Shown: positions 23,407 through 30,832 of the stretch, one piece after another | Position numbering within the stretch: the stretch's first letter is position 1 | Layout of the letters: each line of letters opens with the position of its first letter | Source of the DNA: JBHHYU01 sp046757725 | GTDB taxonomy: Bacteria > Desulfobacterota > Binatia > UBA9968 | Assembly: GCA_046757725.1 (NCBI GenBank) | Contig: JBHHYU010000033.1 | Coordinates: 1 to 30,832 of the forward strand | Reading direction: 5' to 3' | DNA: 30,832 nt | Notes under the pieces: generated by a model | What the model was told of the DNA's origin: nothing | Databases searched by the model: none | The model's input: the letters and a program-made list of their open reading frames with translations, nothing else | Made by a program: the position numbers and the translations under genes

Positions 23407-24429
23407 ATGATCAAGGATGAACTCATGTCCGTGGCTAACGCCCTGGTGCCGCAAGGGAAAGGAATTCTGGCGGCTGATGAAAGTACCGGGACCATCAAAA
23501 GACGTCTTGATAGCATTAAACTTGAATCAACAGAAGAGACCCGGCGTAGCTACCGGGAATTGTTATTCACGACCCCGCGCATCGAGGAGTTTATCAGCGG
23601 TGTAATTCTGTACGACGAAACCATACGCCAGAAGGACCGGAATGGGACGCCGTTTTCTCAGTTACTTTCAGGGAAAGGTATCATTCCAGGGATCAAGGTT
23701 GACAAGGGCGCTATGGACTTCGCTGGCTTTCCCGGAGAAAAGATCACGGAAGGACTCGATGGTCTCCGCGGTCGTCTTGTCGAATACCACTCCCTCGGAG
23801 CACGTTTCGCCAAATGGCGGGCCGTGATCACCATCGGCGAGGGAATTCCGACCCCTGCCTGTATCGATGCCAATGCCCATGCCCTTGCCCGCTATGCTGC
23901 TCTGGCTCAGGAGGCGGGACTGGTTCCCATCGTTGAACCTGAGGTCCTGATGGATGGTGGCCATGACATCGAGTGCTGCGAAGACGTAACCACAAACACG
24001 CTGGAGAGGGTCTTTTCAATACTCCATGAACACCGAGTCCTCCTGGAGGGAACGTTGCTCAAGCCCAACATGGTCATCTCCGGCAAAGAATGTCCGAAGC
24101 AAGCGAGTGTCAACGAGGTCGCTGAATCCACGATACGCTGCCTCAACCGAAAAGTTCCTGCCGCTGTACCCGGCATCGTTTTTCTTTCCGGCGGCCAAAG
24201 CTCCGAGGTGGCTACCGAACACCTCAATGCTATGAATGCCCTCGGCGCTCAGCCGTGGGAACTCAGCTTTTCCTATGGACGGGCGTTACAGGATCAACCG
24301 CTCCGGGCTTGGAAAGGGGAAGCCGGCAACACCCCTTTAGCCCAAAAGAGCTTTTACCACAGGGCCAGGTGTAACGGTGCCGCTCGCTACGGTAAGTATT
24401 CCAAACAAATGGAGGCGACAGCTGCCTAG
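23407..24429 (+). CDS. fructose-bisphosphate aldolase, class I
   Basis: A 340-residue class I aldolase of the animal/plant-like family, which interconverts fructose-1,6-bisphosphate with dihydroxyacetone phosphate and glyceraldehyde-3-phosphate. Signature parts are GKGILAADESTGTI near 17-30, the Schiff-base lysine K219 in GTLLKPNMV, and FLSGGQSSEVATEHL and SFSYGRALQ, which hold phosphate-binding residues. It needs no metal. AGGAGG at 23391-23396 gives two good start choices: GTG at 23404 (7-base gap) or ATG at 23407 (10-base gap); the ATG is preferred. A six-codon frame from the ATG at 23400 is noise. The small membrane protein gene follows after 39 bases. Confidence 0.95.
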   Translation: MIKDELMSVANALVPQGKGILAADESTGTIKRRLDSIKLESTEETRRSYRELLFTTPRIEEFISGVILYDETIRQKDRNGTPFSQLLSGKGIIPGIKVDKGAMDFAGFPGEKITEGLDGLRGRLVEYHSLGARFAKWRAVITIGEGIPTPACIDANAHALARYAALAQEAGLVPIVEPEVLMDGGHDIECCEDVTTNTLERVFSILHEHRVLLEGTLLKPNMVISGKECPKQASVNEVAESTIRCLNRKVPAAVPGIVFLSGGQSSEVATEHLNAMNALGAQPWELSFSYGRALQDQPLRAWKGEAGNTPLAQKSFYHRARCNGAARYGKYSKQMEATAA

Positions 24430-24468
24430 GTCTGGCAAAGGCTAACCCAACCATAAGGAAAGAACACT

Positions 24469-24684
24469 ATGAGCTTCGAGGTTGCGGGATTTCTCGTCGG
24501 TGTCGTTGGTGCTATCTGGTTAAAAATCTCCATGAATCTCACGAAACTGGAAAAGGAGAAATCAGAGATTGAGCGGATGCATCCGCGATTGGAAAATCCG
24601 GCCCTCGAGGCATTTATAAAAGGTATCTCGTTGATTCTCATTGGATTTGGAGTGGAGACTTTCGCCCGTCTCTTTCTCAGATGA
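24469..24684 (+). CDS. small membrane protein, unknown
   Basis: A 71-residue protein with AAGGAAAG 6 bases before its ATG. The N-terminal 20 residues form a hydrophobic helix (FEVAGFLVGVVGAIWL), a charged middle part is rich in Lys and Glu (near 27-40), and a second hydrophobic helix (ISLILIGFGVE) lies near 54-64. This is a hairpin-like two-helix shape with a cytoplasmic or periplasmic charged loop. No family is recognised. It lies 39 bases after the aldolase and may share its transcript. Confidence 0.55.
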   Translation: MSFEVAGFLVGVVGAIWLKISMNLTKLEKEKSEIERMHPRLENPALEAFIKGISLILIGFGVETFARLFLR

Positions 24685-24950
24685 TGTCGTCACCTTCCAT
24701 TGCTATAAAATGTTTTGGACAAAGAACCTGCCACTAAGAACAAGAGAAGCAGACCGTTCGGAGTTCGGACAGGCGTTGGCTTCTCGAACCGTCGGTTAGG
24801 GAAACCGCCTTGCTAGCAGTTGCACCGTAAGGTGAAATTTTCTCCCGCCCTAAGAGTGACTTCCCCTGACTCGGTGAACAGCCAGGTGCGCAGCCACTTG
24901 TTGAAAAACAAGACCTTCCTTAATAGCCGGGACTGCCTTCCACCCCTTTT

Positions 24951-25181
24951 TTATTCGGAAAACCGGATAGGAGGATGCATTCTCTCTAGATCGGATGCGC
25001 TGTCTATGGTGTCAAATGAATCGATCCATCCCGCTTCGTTTAGCGTGAGCGTGCCTGTAAAGGCCTTTTCCCTTCTTTCCTTGAAAGAGAGTATCGCTTT
25101 TCTGGAAGAGCACCAGCTACGGCCACCGTCCCAGCTATACATCCTTACCGGTTTATCCTGCACCCTGATCTCTTTAATCAT
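24951..25181 (-). CDS. small soluble protein, unknown
   Basis: A 76-residue protein with a near-perfect AAAGGAGGT five bases before the ATG. No signal peptide or membrane helix is seen. The middle has VRMYSWDGGRSWCSSRKAIL, where YSWDGGRSW looks like a beta turn between strands. The C-terminal half is acidic and Ser-rich. I recognise no family. Gaps of 266 bases on one side and 261 on the other hold no gene I can support. The plus-strand frame at 24820-25284 is its shadow. Confidence 0.6.
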   Translation of the reverse strand: MIKEIRVQDKPVRMYSWDGGRSWCSSRKAILSFKERREKAFTGTLTLNEAGWIDSFDTIDSASDLERMHPPIRFSE

Positions 25182-25442
25182 GGTGCACCTCCTTTGCGTA
25201 AAAAGTTCGATCTACGTCGTGAACGTCGTATGCGCCACCCTACGGAGCCACCGTGACGTATCCTCTAGCAGGATTTTAAGGTAGCAAAGAGCGTGCCGAA
25301 TGGGTAAGAGTAAGTAGAAAAAGGGATCTTTCAGTTACCAGGGGGGTACACGGTCTCTCAAACGGGAAAGTTTCGGGCAAATACTATCGGTAGTTGCCGC
25401 TGCGAGGTAATTATGCCCGATGATGTGGGGGGACCAGATCCA

Positions 25443-27134
25443 CTAGTCGTTTATCATCTCCAGTCTTTTCAATCCCAGTCCTATTGGGATGATCGCTGAA
25501 GTGATGGTGAGGGCTAGGACGACGCCAAGGGAGGGGAGGAAGACCCAGCTGCCAACCTTTATAGCGCCAGGGTTGAACCCGTGCATGGCGAGCAAGTAGA
25601 CCGGCCAAGCCTCGATCATTACCGTAACTCCGATAAAGGCAATAGTGAATATCATACAGATGGCCCCGCCGAGACTGGTGGGGACCTCGGCTGCATGGTC
25701 ATAAGAGAATTTCGGATAAACGGCCCCTACCCCCACACTAATGGCTGTAATCCCGAAGGTCATCAGGAAAACGCTGATCAAGGAGAGGGTCATCATCCAG
25801 GGAGGAGCACGAAGAAAAGTGTTGCTCAGAAACACCAAGATCTCACCTAGAAACAAGAGGGGTAGGAGGTTGAGCCAGAACTTGCTCCAGAGAAGGGAAC
25901 GCAACGAGATAGGAGACGTCTGGAGGATCCAGAATGCCTTGCCCTCGAGACTGACCGCGGGAAAGGCAAATCTCAGCGCGACAGCGCTCAGGACAAAACC
26001 GGCCAACGCAAGGTTAGTAAAAGAGACTATGATCCTTAAGGTAGCGGTCGGTATAGGAGAACGCTCAAGGGGTAGAACCTTGAAATTGTAAATGTAAACC
26101 ACAACAAGGGCCACCAGGAGAAAGAGCTGGGACCATTGGGTTGTGTCGCGAAGGAAAGTTTTGATGTCTTTGAGTACAATCGGTTGAGAAACCTTTGGGA
26201 AGGGCCAAATAACCCAGCTGAGAATAACATCGAGGAGACGACCCGGGTGCCGCCCCTGCGGGGCCTCCTGGGCCTTTGACCAGCACGAGAGATAGATGGT
26301 GCCGGAAATCCAGCAGGCCAAAAGAGGAAGGAAGAGGGCATAGCTCATGAGCAAGGGGTAAAAAAACCATAGGTTCACCGGTTTCTTGAACAATGCCGAA
26401 CCCAGGATCTCCGCAGACCAACTGCTGGGTAAAAAAAGCGAGGAAGGAGTCTCCATTGCCGTTAAGAACGTTACAAAATGGCCAAACGACTCTGGGTGAA
26501 CTAACTTCTCCGGCTGGGAAAAGCGAAATAGGAGGTAAAGCGTGAGGAATGCGAACAGGCCGATAAAGAAAAGGATGTCCCGGATTCTTCTGGCAGGTAG
26601 AAAAAAAACAAAGAGGTGAGTGATCATAACCCCGAGCGCTGCCGGAATGATTAGAAACAAGGGAAAAACCAGGAACACCCAGAGATAGAAAAGACTACCG
26701 CCGCGGAAAACAGAGCCATAGGCGGCAAATATCGGGAGACTGAAAAAAAGCACCATCCACGAAGAGTTTATGGAAGTGGTGATCAGACGGGAGTAGAAAA
26801 ACGCAGAGAGCGGGGCCGGTGTGGATATGACCAGATCCAGGTCGCGTGCCATGAAGAAACTGGAGAGGGCGGTAATGAGATTGCTGAAAAGGAGCATTGA
26901 TAAAAAGGTCAGCAGGATGATCAACAGGAGCTGGTAGGCCAGGGCGGGTCCAAGCCCGTAAACGGTTTGGAAATAAACCAACACCCGCTTAATAACCCAA
27001 TAAACCAGCAACCAGAAACCAACTCCCAGGCAGAGCAGGAATAATCGAGGCAGCTGTTTTTTCCCTTGTCCTGCCCAAATATTGTTTTTCCAGGAGAGTG
27101 GGATGGGGGAAAGCAGAACAATCAGGGGGCGCAT
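25443..27134 (-). CDS. ABC-2 type exporter permease
   Basis: A 563-residue membrane protein with about 12 or more hydrophobic helices in two groups, before and after a cytoplasmic loop near 290-320. It is the membrane half of an ABC exporter whose ATPase is encoded just upstream; start and stop overlap as TAATG, which shows translational coupling. RDLDLVISTPAPLSAFFYSR near 97-116 resembles the cytoplasmic coupling region of large uncharacterised exporter permeases. The cargo is not known. The last gene of the unit, it has no strong terminator. A transglutaminase-like protein is encoded in the same operon. Confidence 0.85.
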   Translation of the reverse strand: MRPLIVLLSPIPLSWKNNIWAGQGKKQLPRLFLLCLGVGFWLLVYWVIKRVLVYFQTVYGLGPALAYQLLLIILLTFLSMLLFSNLITALSSFFMARDLDLVISTPAPLSAFFYSRLITTSINSSWMVLFFSLPIFAAYGSVFRGGSLFYLWVFLVFPLFLIIPAALGVMITHLFVFFLPARRIRDILFFIGLFAFLTLYLLFRFSQPEKLVHPESFGHFVTFLTAMETPSSLFLPSSWSAEILGSALFKKPVNLWFFYPLLMSYALFLPLLACWISGTIYLSCWSKAQEAPQGRHPGRLLDVILSWVIWPFPKVSQPIVLKDIKTFLRDTTQWSQLFLLVALVVVYIYNFKVLPLERSPIPTATLRIIVSFTNLALAGFVLSAVALRFAFPAVSLEGKAFWILQTSPISLRSLLWSKFWLNLLPLLFLGEILVFLSNTFLRAPPWMMTLSLISVFLMTFGITAISVGVGAVYPKFSYDHAAEVPTSLGGAICMIFTIAFIGVTVMIEAWPVYLLAMHGFNPGAIKVGSWVFLPSLGVVLALTITSAIIPIGLGLKRLEMIND

Positions 27135-27892
27135 TAAAGGGGTCTCGTTCCAAGCTCCAGAGTGGAGGTGCCGTCTCGGGTAAGTTCAAGAAAGACGCTT
27201 TCCAAGCCCCCCTGATTTACCTGAGCCAATCCGTGGAGATCCGCCATGGTACCGCATGCGATGAGTTTTCCCGTATGGATGATTCCTACCCGCTGGCAGA
27301 TCTCTTCAGCAACACTGATGCTGTGGGTTGAGAGAAAAACGGTGGTCCCTTCTCTTGCCAGAGAGAGAAAGAGATCCTTCAAGACTTTAGCACCTCTGGG
27401 ATCAATGCCCACCATCGGCTCGTCGATGATGAGAATCCTCGGTTTGTGGATGAGTGAGGCGCAGAGGACCAGGCGCTGCTTCATCCCGTGCGAGTAGCTT
27501 TCTACTAGCTCGTTTTTCCGTGGGGTAAGCTCGAAGTGGTCCAGAAGTTTCTCGATTCTCCTATCGAGCGCTTTGGTATCCACCCGATGAAGCTTTCCGA
27601 CGAAACTTAGAAACTCGGTGCCGCTGAGTTTTTCGTAGATAAACGGTCGGTCCGGCACAAAACCGGTAATCGCCTTCGCCTTTTCAGGTTCGCGCTCTAT
27701 GTCGTAGCCGCCCAGGGTTACCCGCCCCGCCGTAGGTCTCAAGATTCCCATCATGACTCGGATCGTTGTGGTTTTGCCGGCACCGTTGGGTCCCAGGAAA
27801 CCGAACACCTCGCCGGCCTGAACCACTAGATTCACAGAGTCGACGGCTCTGACATTTCCGTAATGCTTACTGAGTTTTTCCAATCGAATCAC
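27134..27892 (-). CDS. ABC exporter ATP-binding protein
   Basis: A 252-residue ATPase of the CcmA/NatA-like exporter class. Walker A is GPNGAGKTT (near 33-41), the signature is SYSHGMKQRL (the S-H-G-M variant common in this class), Walker B is ILIIDEPMVGIDP and the switch histidine is in STHSISVAEEI. It starts with GTG at 27892, one base after the stop of the transglutaminase-like gene, and its stop overlaps the permease start. The three genes are therefore one tightly coupled unit on the minus strand. Confidence 0.92.
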   Translation of the reverse strand: MIRLEKLSKHYGNVRAVDSVNLVVQAGEVFGFLGPNGAGKTTTIRVMMGILRPTAGRVTLGGYDIEREPEKAKAITGFVPDRPFIYEKLSGTEFLSFVGKLHRVDTKALDRRIEKLLDHFELTPRKNELVESYSHGMKQRLVLCASLIHKPRILIIDEPMVGIDPRGAKVLKDLFLSLAREGTTVFLSTHSISVAEEICQRVGIIHTGKLIACGTMADLHGLAQVNQGGLESVFLELTRDGTSTLELGTRPL

Positions 27893-27893
27893 G

Positions 27894-29351
27894 TTAAGAT
27901 GCCTCTAAAACTTTGATGTCCAGTTTGCCGATCAGCTGGAGGATATCGATTTGCCGGTCAATCTCGCCTTCGAGGAATTTGATGTGGGTAACATCCGCAG
28001 GAAATTGATTCAAAACCGAATCCAAAGTGACCCACTTGCCAAGCCAGACCTCGGACCAGGCATGATAGTAAAAAGCACCGTGCAGATAGACCATGCCGAC
28101 GACAGTCTTCGCAGGAATACCCGCTGCCCTCGCCATGGCATTAAAGAGAACCGTATGCTCATTGCAGTCGCCTTTTTTCGTTTGCAGGACCTCCAGGGCA
28201 TTGGGAATGCTTACCGTCGGCTCTTTCGCAAGTTCGTCGTAAACCCATTTTCTAATTCTTTCTACTGCCTTGAGCGCGTCGGTCTCGCCCGCGAGGACCT
28301 TTCTAGTCACTGCCCTGATCCGAGGGTGATCGCTCTGAAGGAAAGGAGTTGACTGGAGGTAAGAGGCGAACCTCGACTCACGGAAGGGAAGACTGTAGGA
28401 ATTGACCTGATTTAAATGTTCCCGGCTGATTTCTAGGACATCTTTATGGAGTCTTTGACGGTCTGTATCCAGAGAAAAACGGGTTAGGTCGAAACCCGAC
28501 AGTCGTAGCTTAAGACGGTCTTTGTGAACGGAATCTCTAATCGGTTTTGCTAATGGAACGGATGTTTGTGTGATGAGATCAAGCGAGATAGACCTGGTTT
28601 CAACCAGCCTCTTTGCTTTTTCAGGGCTTTCCTTGATCAGAGAAAACCCGGCCGGGCTCTTCTCTTTAAGAGTTTTCCCTTGCCCATCAACCCAAGAAAC
28701 CACCGATATTCCTTTGAAGCGCTGGCGGATGCGTAGCGCCGGCTCCATTCTGCCATCGATCTTGATTCGCTCCCTCCCTTCGACGGTAACGGTGGTGATC
28801 TGTTGGGAGAGAGTAGAGGGATCGAAGGTGGGAAAAAGCTGTTCCTTCCCCGGCTCGAGGTTCAGGGTTGCGACGTAAGGCTTTAGGGCGGCGAGCAGGT
28901 AAGGGGGCTGGCTCAAAGGGAGAACTTTTTGGCTGCGATGGCCTCCGGATTCTATGACCAAGTGAAGCTTACGCCCCTTCACCTTGCCTCCGGCCTGAAA
29001 GGTGACATGCTTGGACTGGAGCTCAAAATCGAATTGCCTAAGCCTCCAACTGGAGTCTGCCACCATCTCCAATCGGGTCTTGACTGTCTGCACAGTTCCC
29101 AAGAGGTTGAGCCGGAGAATGGAGGAGTTCCGAACCTGATAGGCTTCAGGCTGCGGCATGATTGTCTGGGCCGCATAGCCGATTTTTTCTCCCCGAAAAT
29201 AAATTCCCCACCACTCTTCCATGGGCTCGGTAACGGCTGATACCGTATTGAATAACACCGGCGCCGATGGGGCCCCGAGTTGCCGCCTCAATAGAAGGAC
29301 GTTCATGAGGCACCAAAAAAGAACGATTGCAATGCTTAGGGATCGCTTCAC
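27894..29351 (-). CDS. membrane-anchored transglutaminase-like protein
   Basis: A protein of 485 residues from GTG at 29351, or 513 from ATG at 29435. Neither start has a good Shine-Dalgarno. The shorter form begins directly with a basic residue pair and a hydrophobic helix (SLSIAIVLFWCLMNVLLL), and a -10 like element lies upstream of it, so it is preferred. Residues 40-340 are a beta-rich, periplasmic region of unknown function. The C-terminal transglutaminase-like domain keeps the catalytic triad: C396 in KKGDCNEHT, H430 in YYHAWSEVW and D444 in TLDSVLNQ. Such domains act as proteases or amide-forming enzymes. It is the first gene of an operon with an ABC exporter. Confidence 0.85.
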   Translation of the reverse strand: MKRSLSIAIVLFWCLMNVLLLRRQLGAPSAPVLFNTVSAVTEPMEEWWGIYFRGEKIGYAAQTIMPQPEAYQVRNSSILRLNLLGTVQTVKTRLEMVADSSWRLRQFDFELQSKHVTFQAGGKVKGRKLHLVIESGGHRSQKVLPLSQPPYLLAALKPYVATLNLEPGKEQLFPTFDPSTLSQQITTVTVEGRERIKIDGRMEPALRIRQRFKGISVVSWVDGQGKTLKEKSPAGFSLIKESPEKAKRLVETRSISLDLITQTSVPLAKPIRDSVHKDRLKLRLSGFDLTRFSLDTDRQRLHKDVLEISREHLNQVNSYSLPFRESRFASYLQSTPFLQSDHPRIRAVTRKVLAGETDALKAVERIRKWVYDELAKEPTVSIPNALEVLQTKKGDCNEHTVLFNAMARAAGIPAKTVVGMVYLHGAFYYHAWSEVWLGKWVTLDSVLNQFPADVTHIKFLEGEIDRQIDILQLIGKLDIKVLEAS

Positions 29352-29380
29352 GATACGGGGTAGGGAATTATGAGAACAAC

Positions 29381-29390
29381 TATTATAATA
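29381..29390. promoter_or_regulatory. symmetrical -10 element between divergent genes
   Basis: TATTATAATA is a perfect palindrome and gives a TATAAT on both strands: 29384-29389 on the plus strand and 29387-29382 on the minus strand. It lies between the start of the transglutaminase-like gene and the Mut7-C gene. No good -35 is visible at the right distance for either direction. The reading as a shared bidirectional promoter is inferred from sequence alone. Confidence 0.4.
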
Positions 29391-29450
29391 TAGTAAAGGA
29401 AACGGGCCGCCTTTACAAATCAGGCTGTGATTCATGAGGCAACGTTAGTT

Positions 29451-29900
29451 ATGAAGTTTGCTGCAGATAAGATGTTGGGAAGACTCGTGAAGTGGCTCCG
29501 TGTGATCGGGCAGGATGTGACCTATGGACCACACCTTTCGGGTTATGGCCTGATGCGTGCAGCGCGGCGAGAGGGTCGCCTCCTTCTGACCAGGAGTCGA
29601 GACCTGGTGAAAAGAAATCCTCCGGAGTACCTGCTGATCGAGAGCGACCACTTTCGTGAGCAACTTCAACAGGTAGTCTATGCGTGCAGTTTGGATCCGT
29701 TGAAGGATGCCTTCAGCCGGTGCTTGGAGTGCAACAACCTTCTCGAACCCATAGCTAAAGATAGAGTTAGGGAGAGGGTTCCTCCCTACGCCTTCTCCAC
29801 ACAAGAGAGCTTCTCTTACTGCAAGTGGTGTCAACGAGTCTACTGGCCTGCGACACACCAGGATAGAATGATGGCAGAGCTCAAGGACTTAGGATTTTAA
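29451..29900 (+). CDS. Mut7-C family protein (PIN-like with zinc ribbon)
   Basis: A 149-residue protein. The N-terminal part, FAADKMLGRLVKWLRVIGQD, followed by GRLLLTRSRDL, is typical of the Mut7-C domain, a PIN-like putative RNA nuclease fold whose acidic residues (D6 and the D of SRDL) may bind metal. A zinc ribbon is at the C-terminus: RCLECN and YCKWCQRVYWPATH, four cysteines in two CxxC pairs. The ATG at 29451 is used because family members start with this K/M-F-x-A-D pattern; GTG at 29427 would add eight unrelated residues. No strong Shine-Dalgarno is seen. The tRNA gene follows after 52 bases. Function in RNA processing is a family-level inference. Confidence 0.85.
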   Translation: MKFAADKMLGRLVKWLRVIGQDVTYGPHLSGYGLMRAARREGRLLLTRSRDLVKRNPPEYLLIESDHFREQLQQVVYACSLDPLKDAFSRCLECNNLLEPIAKDRVRERVPPYAFSTQESFSYCKWCQRVYWPATHQDRMMAELKDLGF

Positions 29901-29952
29901 CAAACTGGAAATTCAGTGACCGGTATGATATTTAAGTTTGGATTGTCTTTTT

Positions 29953-30028
<76 letters not shown>

Positions 30029-30034
30029 GCTTTC

Positions 30035-30071
30035 AAAACGGCCACTTTTCGAACGAGAGGTGGCCGTTTTT
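30035..30071 (+). terminator. intrinsic terminator of the tRNA-Asn gene
   Basis: AAAACGGCCAC (30035-30045) pairs with GTGGCCGTTTT (30060-30070) around a loop of 14 bases and ends in a T-run. A second perfect hairpin, GCGGCC-AGGCA-GGCCGC at 30077-30093, follows at once and may add to termination. Confidence 0.88.
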
Positions 30072-30174
30072 ATGTCGCGGCCAGGCAGGCCGCCTCGACT
30101 CCTATCGTGACAGCTATAAGGTATGAGTGAGCAGTGATTGATTTTAAGTTGTTAAGTGCCTGTCGGGAGGCTTA

Positions 30175-30223
30175 TTGACACGGTGATATCAAGTGCCTAT
30201 ACTTATAGTCATAAAAGTGTACA
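30175..30223 (+). promoter_or_regulatory. promoter and operator of the toxin-antitoxin pair
   Basis: TTGACA (30175-30180) and TATACT (30198-30203) are separated by exactly 17 bases, a near-consensus sigma-70 promoter. Just downstream lies TGTACA (30218-30223), the core of YefM-YoeB operators, and a near-palindrome ACTTAT-AGTC-ATAAAAGT (30201-30218). The antitoxin probably binds here to repress its own operon. Confidence 0.72.
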
Positions 30224-30236
30224 GAATGGAGATAGA

Positions 30237-30551
30237 GTGGACCGCTACCTGAATGTAACCGAGGCACGTAAAGAGCTGCTGGATCTGGTGGAGCAGCTTA
30301 AACAAGGTGACCGCGTGGTGGTTACGAAGCATGGACAGCCGCGGGCAGTTCTGGTGAATTTTGAGCGCTATGCTCTTTTAGAAGATTTGGCTTGGGTGCT
30401 CCAGGACCCCGGGCGCCAAGCGGCACTCCATCAGGCATGGGACGAGCTCCAGCACAGCAAGCTCATTCGGCCTCCGAAGCAGGCCTCTTTGAACGTGCGC
30501 TCCCTCCGGAACCTTACCCGCCAGCCTTCCCGCCGTAGAGCAAAGGCTTGA
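30237..30551 (+). CDS. type II antitoxin, Phd/YefM family
   Basis: A 104-residue DNA-binding antitoxin. The GTG at 30237 is chosen because GGAGATAGA precedes it and the family pattern YLNVTEARKELLDLVEQL begins there; the longer frame to 30156 runs through the promoter and is rejected. The next strand GDRVVVTKHGQPRAVLVNFERY is typical of Phd/YefM. The C-terminal part is long and rich in Arg and Lys (RSLRNLTRQPSRRRAKA), which is unusual, since the toxin-binding tail is often acidic. It should neutralise the toxin encoded next and repress the operon through TGTACA sites. Confidence 0.85.
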   Translation: MDRYLNVTEARKELLDLVEQLKQGDRVVVTKHGQPRAVLVNFERYALLEDLAWVLQDPGRQAALHQAWDELQHSKLIRPPKQASLNVRSLRNLTRQPSRRRAKA

Positions 30552-30808
30552 GAGAATATACTTTTGCTCCTCAGTTCCTGCGCGACTTCCAGGCCCTGGA
30601 GTCTGGAATGAGTCCAGCCGATGAGGAGATCCTTGATGCTCTCCTTGCTACGATGATCAGCGCCCCGCAGGGCTTACAGCGAATGCAGACTTTTTACGAT
30701 CCCCATAATCCGAGTTGGCTTGTGCGGTCAGACCCCTTTGTGGTCCACTTCAGTTTTGACCTAGATACCGATGAAGTGGTTTTCCTTAACCTGTTCCGCC
30801 GACGTTAA
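30548..30808 (+). CDS. type II toxin, RelE/ParE superfamily
   Basis: An 86-residue protein starting with TTG at 30548, overlapping the antitoxin stop by four bases (TTGA). The layout fits the RelE/ParE fold: an opening strand (REYTFAPQFLRDFQAL), two helices, and a late strand set with WLVRSDPFVVHFSFD and EVVFLNLFRRR. Basic residues near the C-terminus are typical of the mRNA-contacting face of RelE-like toxins, but I cannot name a catalytic set with certainty. The four-base overlap gives antitoxin-first coupled translation. RelE-type (ribosome-dependent mRNA cutting) and ParE-type (gyrase) cannot be told apart from sequence alone. Confidence 0.78.
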   Translation: MREYTFAPQFLRDFQALESGMSPADEEILDALLATMISAPQGLQRMQTFYDPHNPSWLVRSDPFVVHFSFDLDTDEVVFLNLFRRR

Positions 30809-30832
30809 TCCGTAACCCAATCAGGGGTCAGG

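Noticed and set aside
24820..25284. 154-codon plus-strand frame
   Set aside because: Antisense to the small gene with the strong ribosome-binding site; its own start lacks one.

Overview
The window is a gene-dense stretch of a chromosome with moderate GC content, from what looks like an aerobic, Gram-negative-type (diderm) bacterium. Support for this comes from an aa3-type cytochrome c oxidase with its own heme A pathway, a lipoprotein-like metallopeptidase, a phosphatidylcholine synthase, a periplasmic solute-binding protein and Shine-Dalgarno-led genes. Nothing fixes the phylum. The gene mix would suit an uncultured lineage such as NC10, Rokubacteria, Tectomicrobia or a former deltaproteobacterium, but that is only an impression. 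Most genes are intact and the window is mainly metabolic, not phage- or transposon-like.

Layout. 1-84 is the 3' end of an unidentified gene. 379-1245 is an isocitrate lyase/PEP mutase family enzyme with altered active-site residues. 1506-6652 is a cytochrome oxidase operon in the order coxB-coxA-ctaA-ctaB-small membrane protein-coxC. 6861-7370 (minus) is an unknown protein built from two copies of one small domain. 7843-12089 is a three-gene ABC importer (fused permease, ATPase, binding protein), followed by a HAD-like phosphatase, a glycerophosphodiesterase and an HpcH/HpaI aldolase (12226-14539). 14641-15993 (minus) is a HExxH metallopeptidase, divergent from an asparaginase-like gene (16258-17259).

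18031-21787 (minus) carries a GST-like gene, phosphatidylcholine synthase, enoyl-CoA hydratase and an aldehyde dehydrogenase. 22116-22346 (plus) is the most notable gene: a small glutaredoxin whose first active-site cysteine codon is TGA. A hairpin just downstream fits the bacterial SECIS pattern, so the gene probably encodes a selenoprotein with a U-G-P-C motif. Facing it at 22358-23065 (minus) is a short-chain dehydrogenase also interrupted by one in-frame TGA. That TGA is not at a redox position, so it looks like a nonsense mutation or a sequence error.

23407-24429 is class I fructose-bisphosphate aldolase. 25443-29351 (minus) is a tightly coupled transglutaminase-like/ABC ATPase/ABC-2 permease operon, divergent from a Mut7-C family protein. 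The end holds tRNA-Asn(GTT) with a strong terminator and a YefM/RelE-type toxin-antitoxin pair with a clear promoter and a TGTACA operator-like site.

How the genes work together: the oxidase operon is self-contained for core subunits and heme A, but lacks copper-insertion factors here. The importer, phosphatase, phosphodiesterase and aldolase lie in one direction and may form a scavenging unit whose substrate I cannot fix. The GST-like and Pcs genes are 7 bp apart and surely co-transcribed. The selenoprotein call implies that selA, selB, selC and selD lie elsewhere in the genome; none is in this window.
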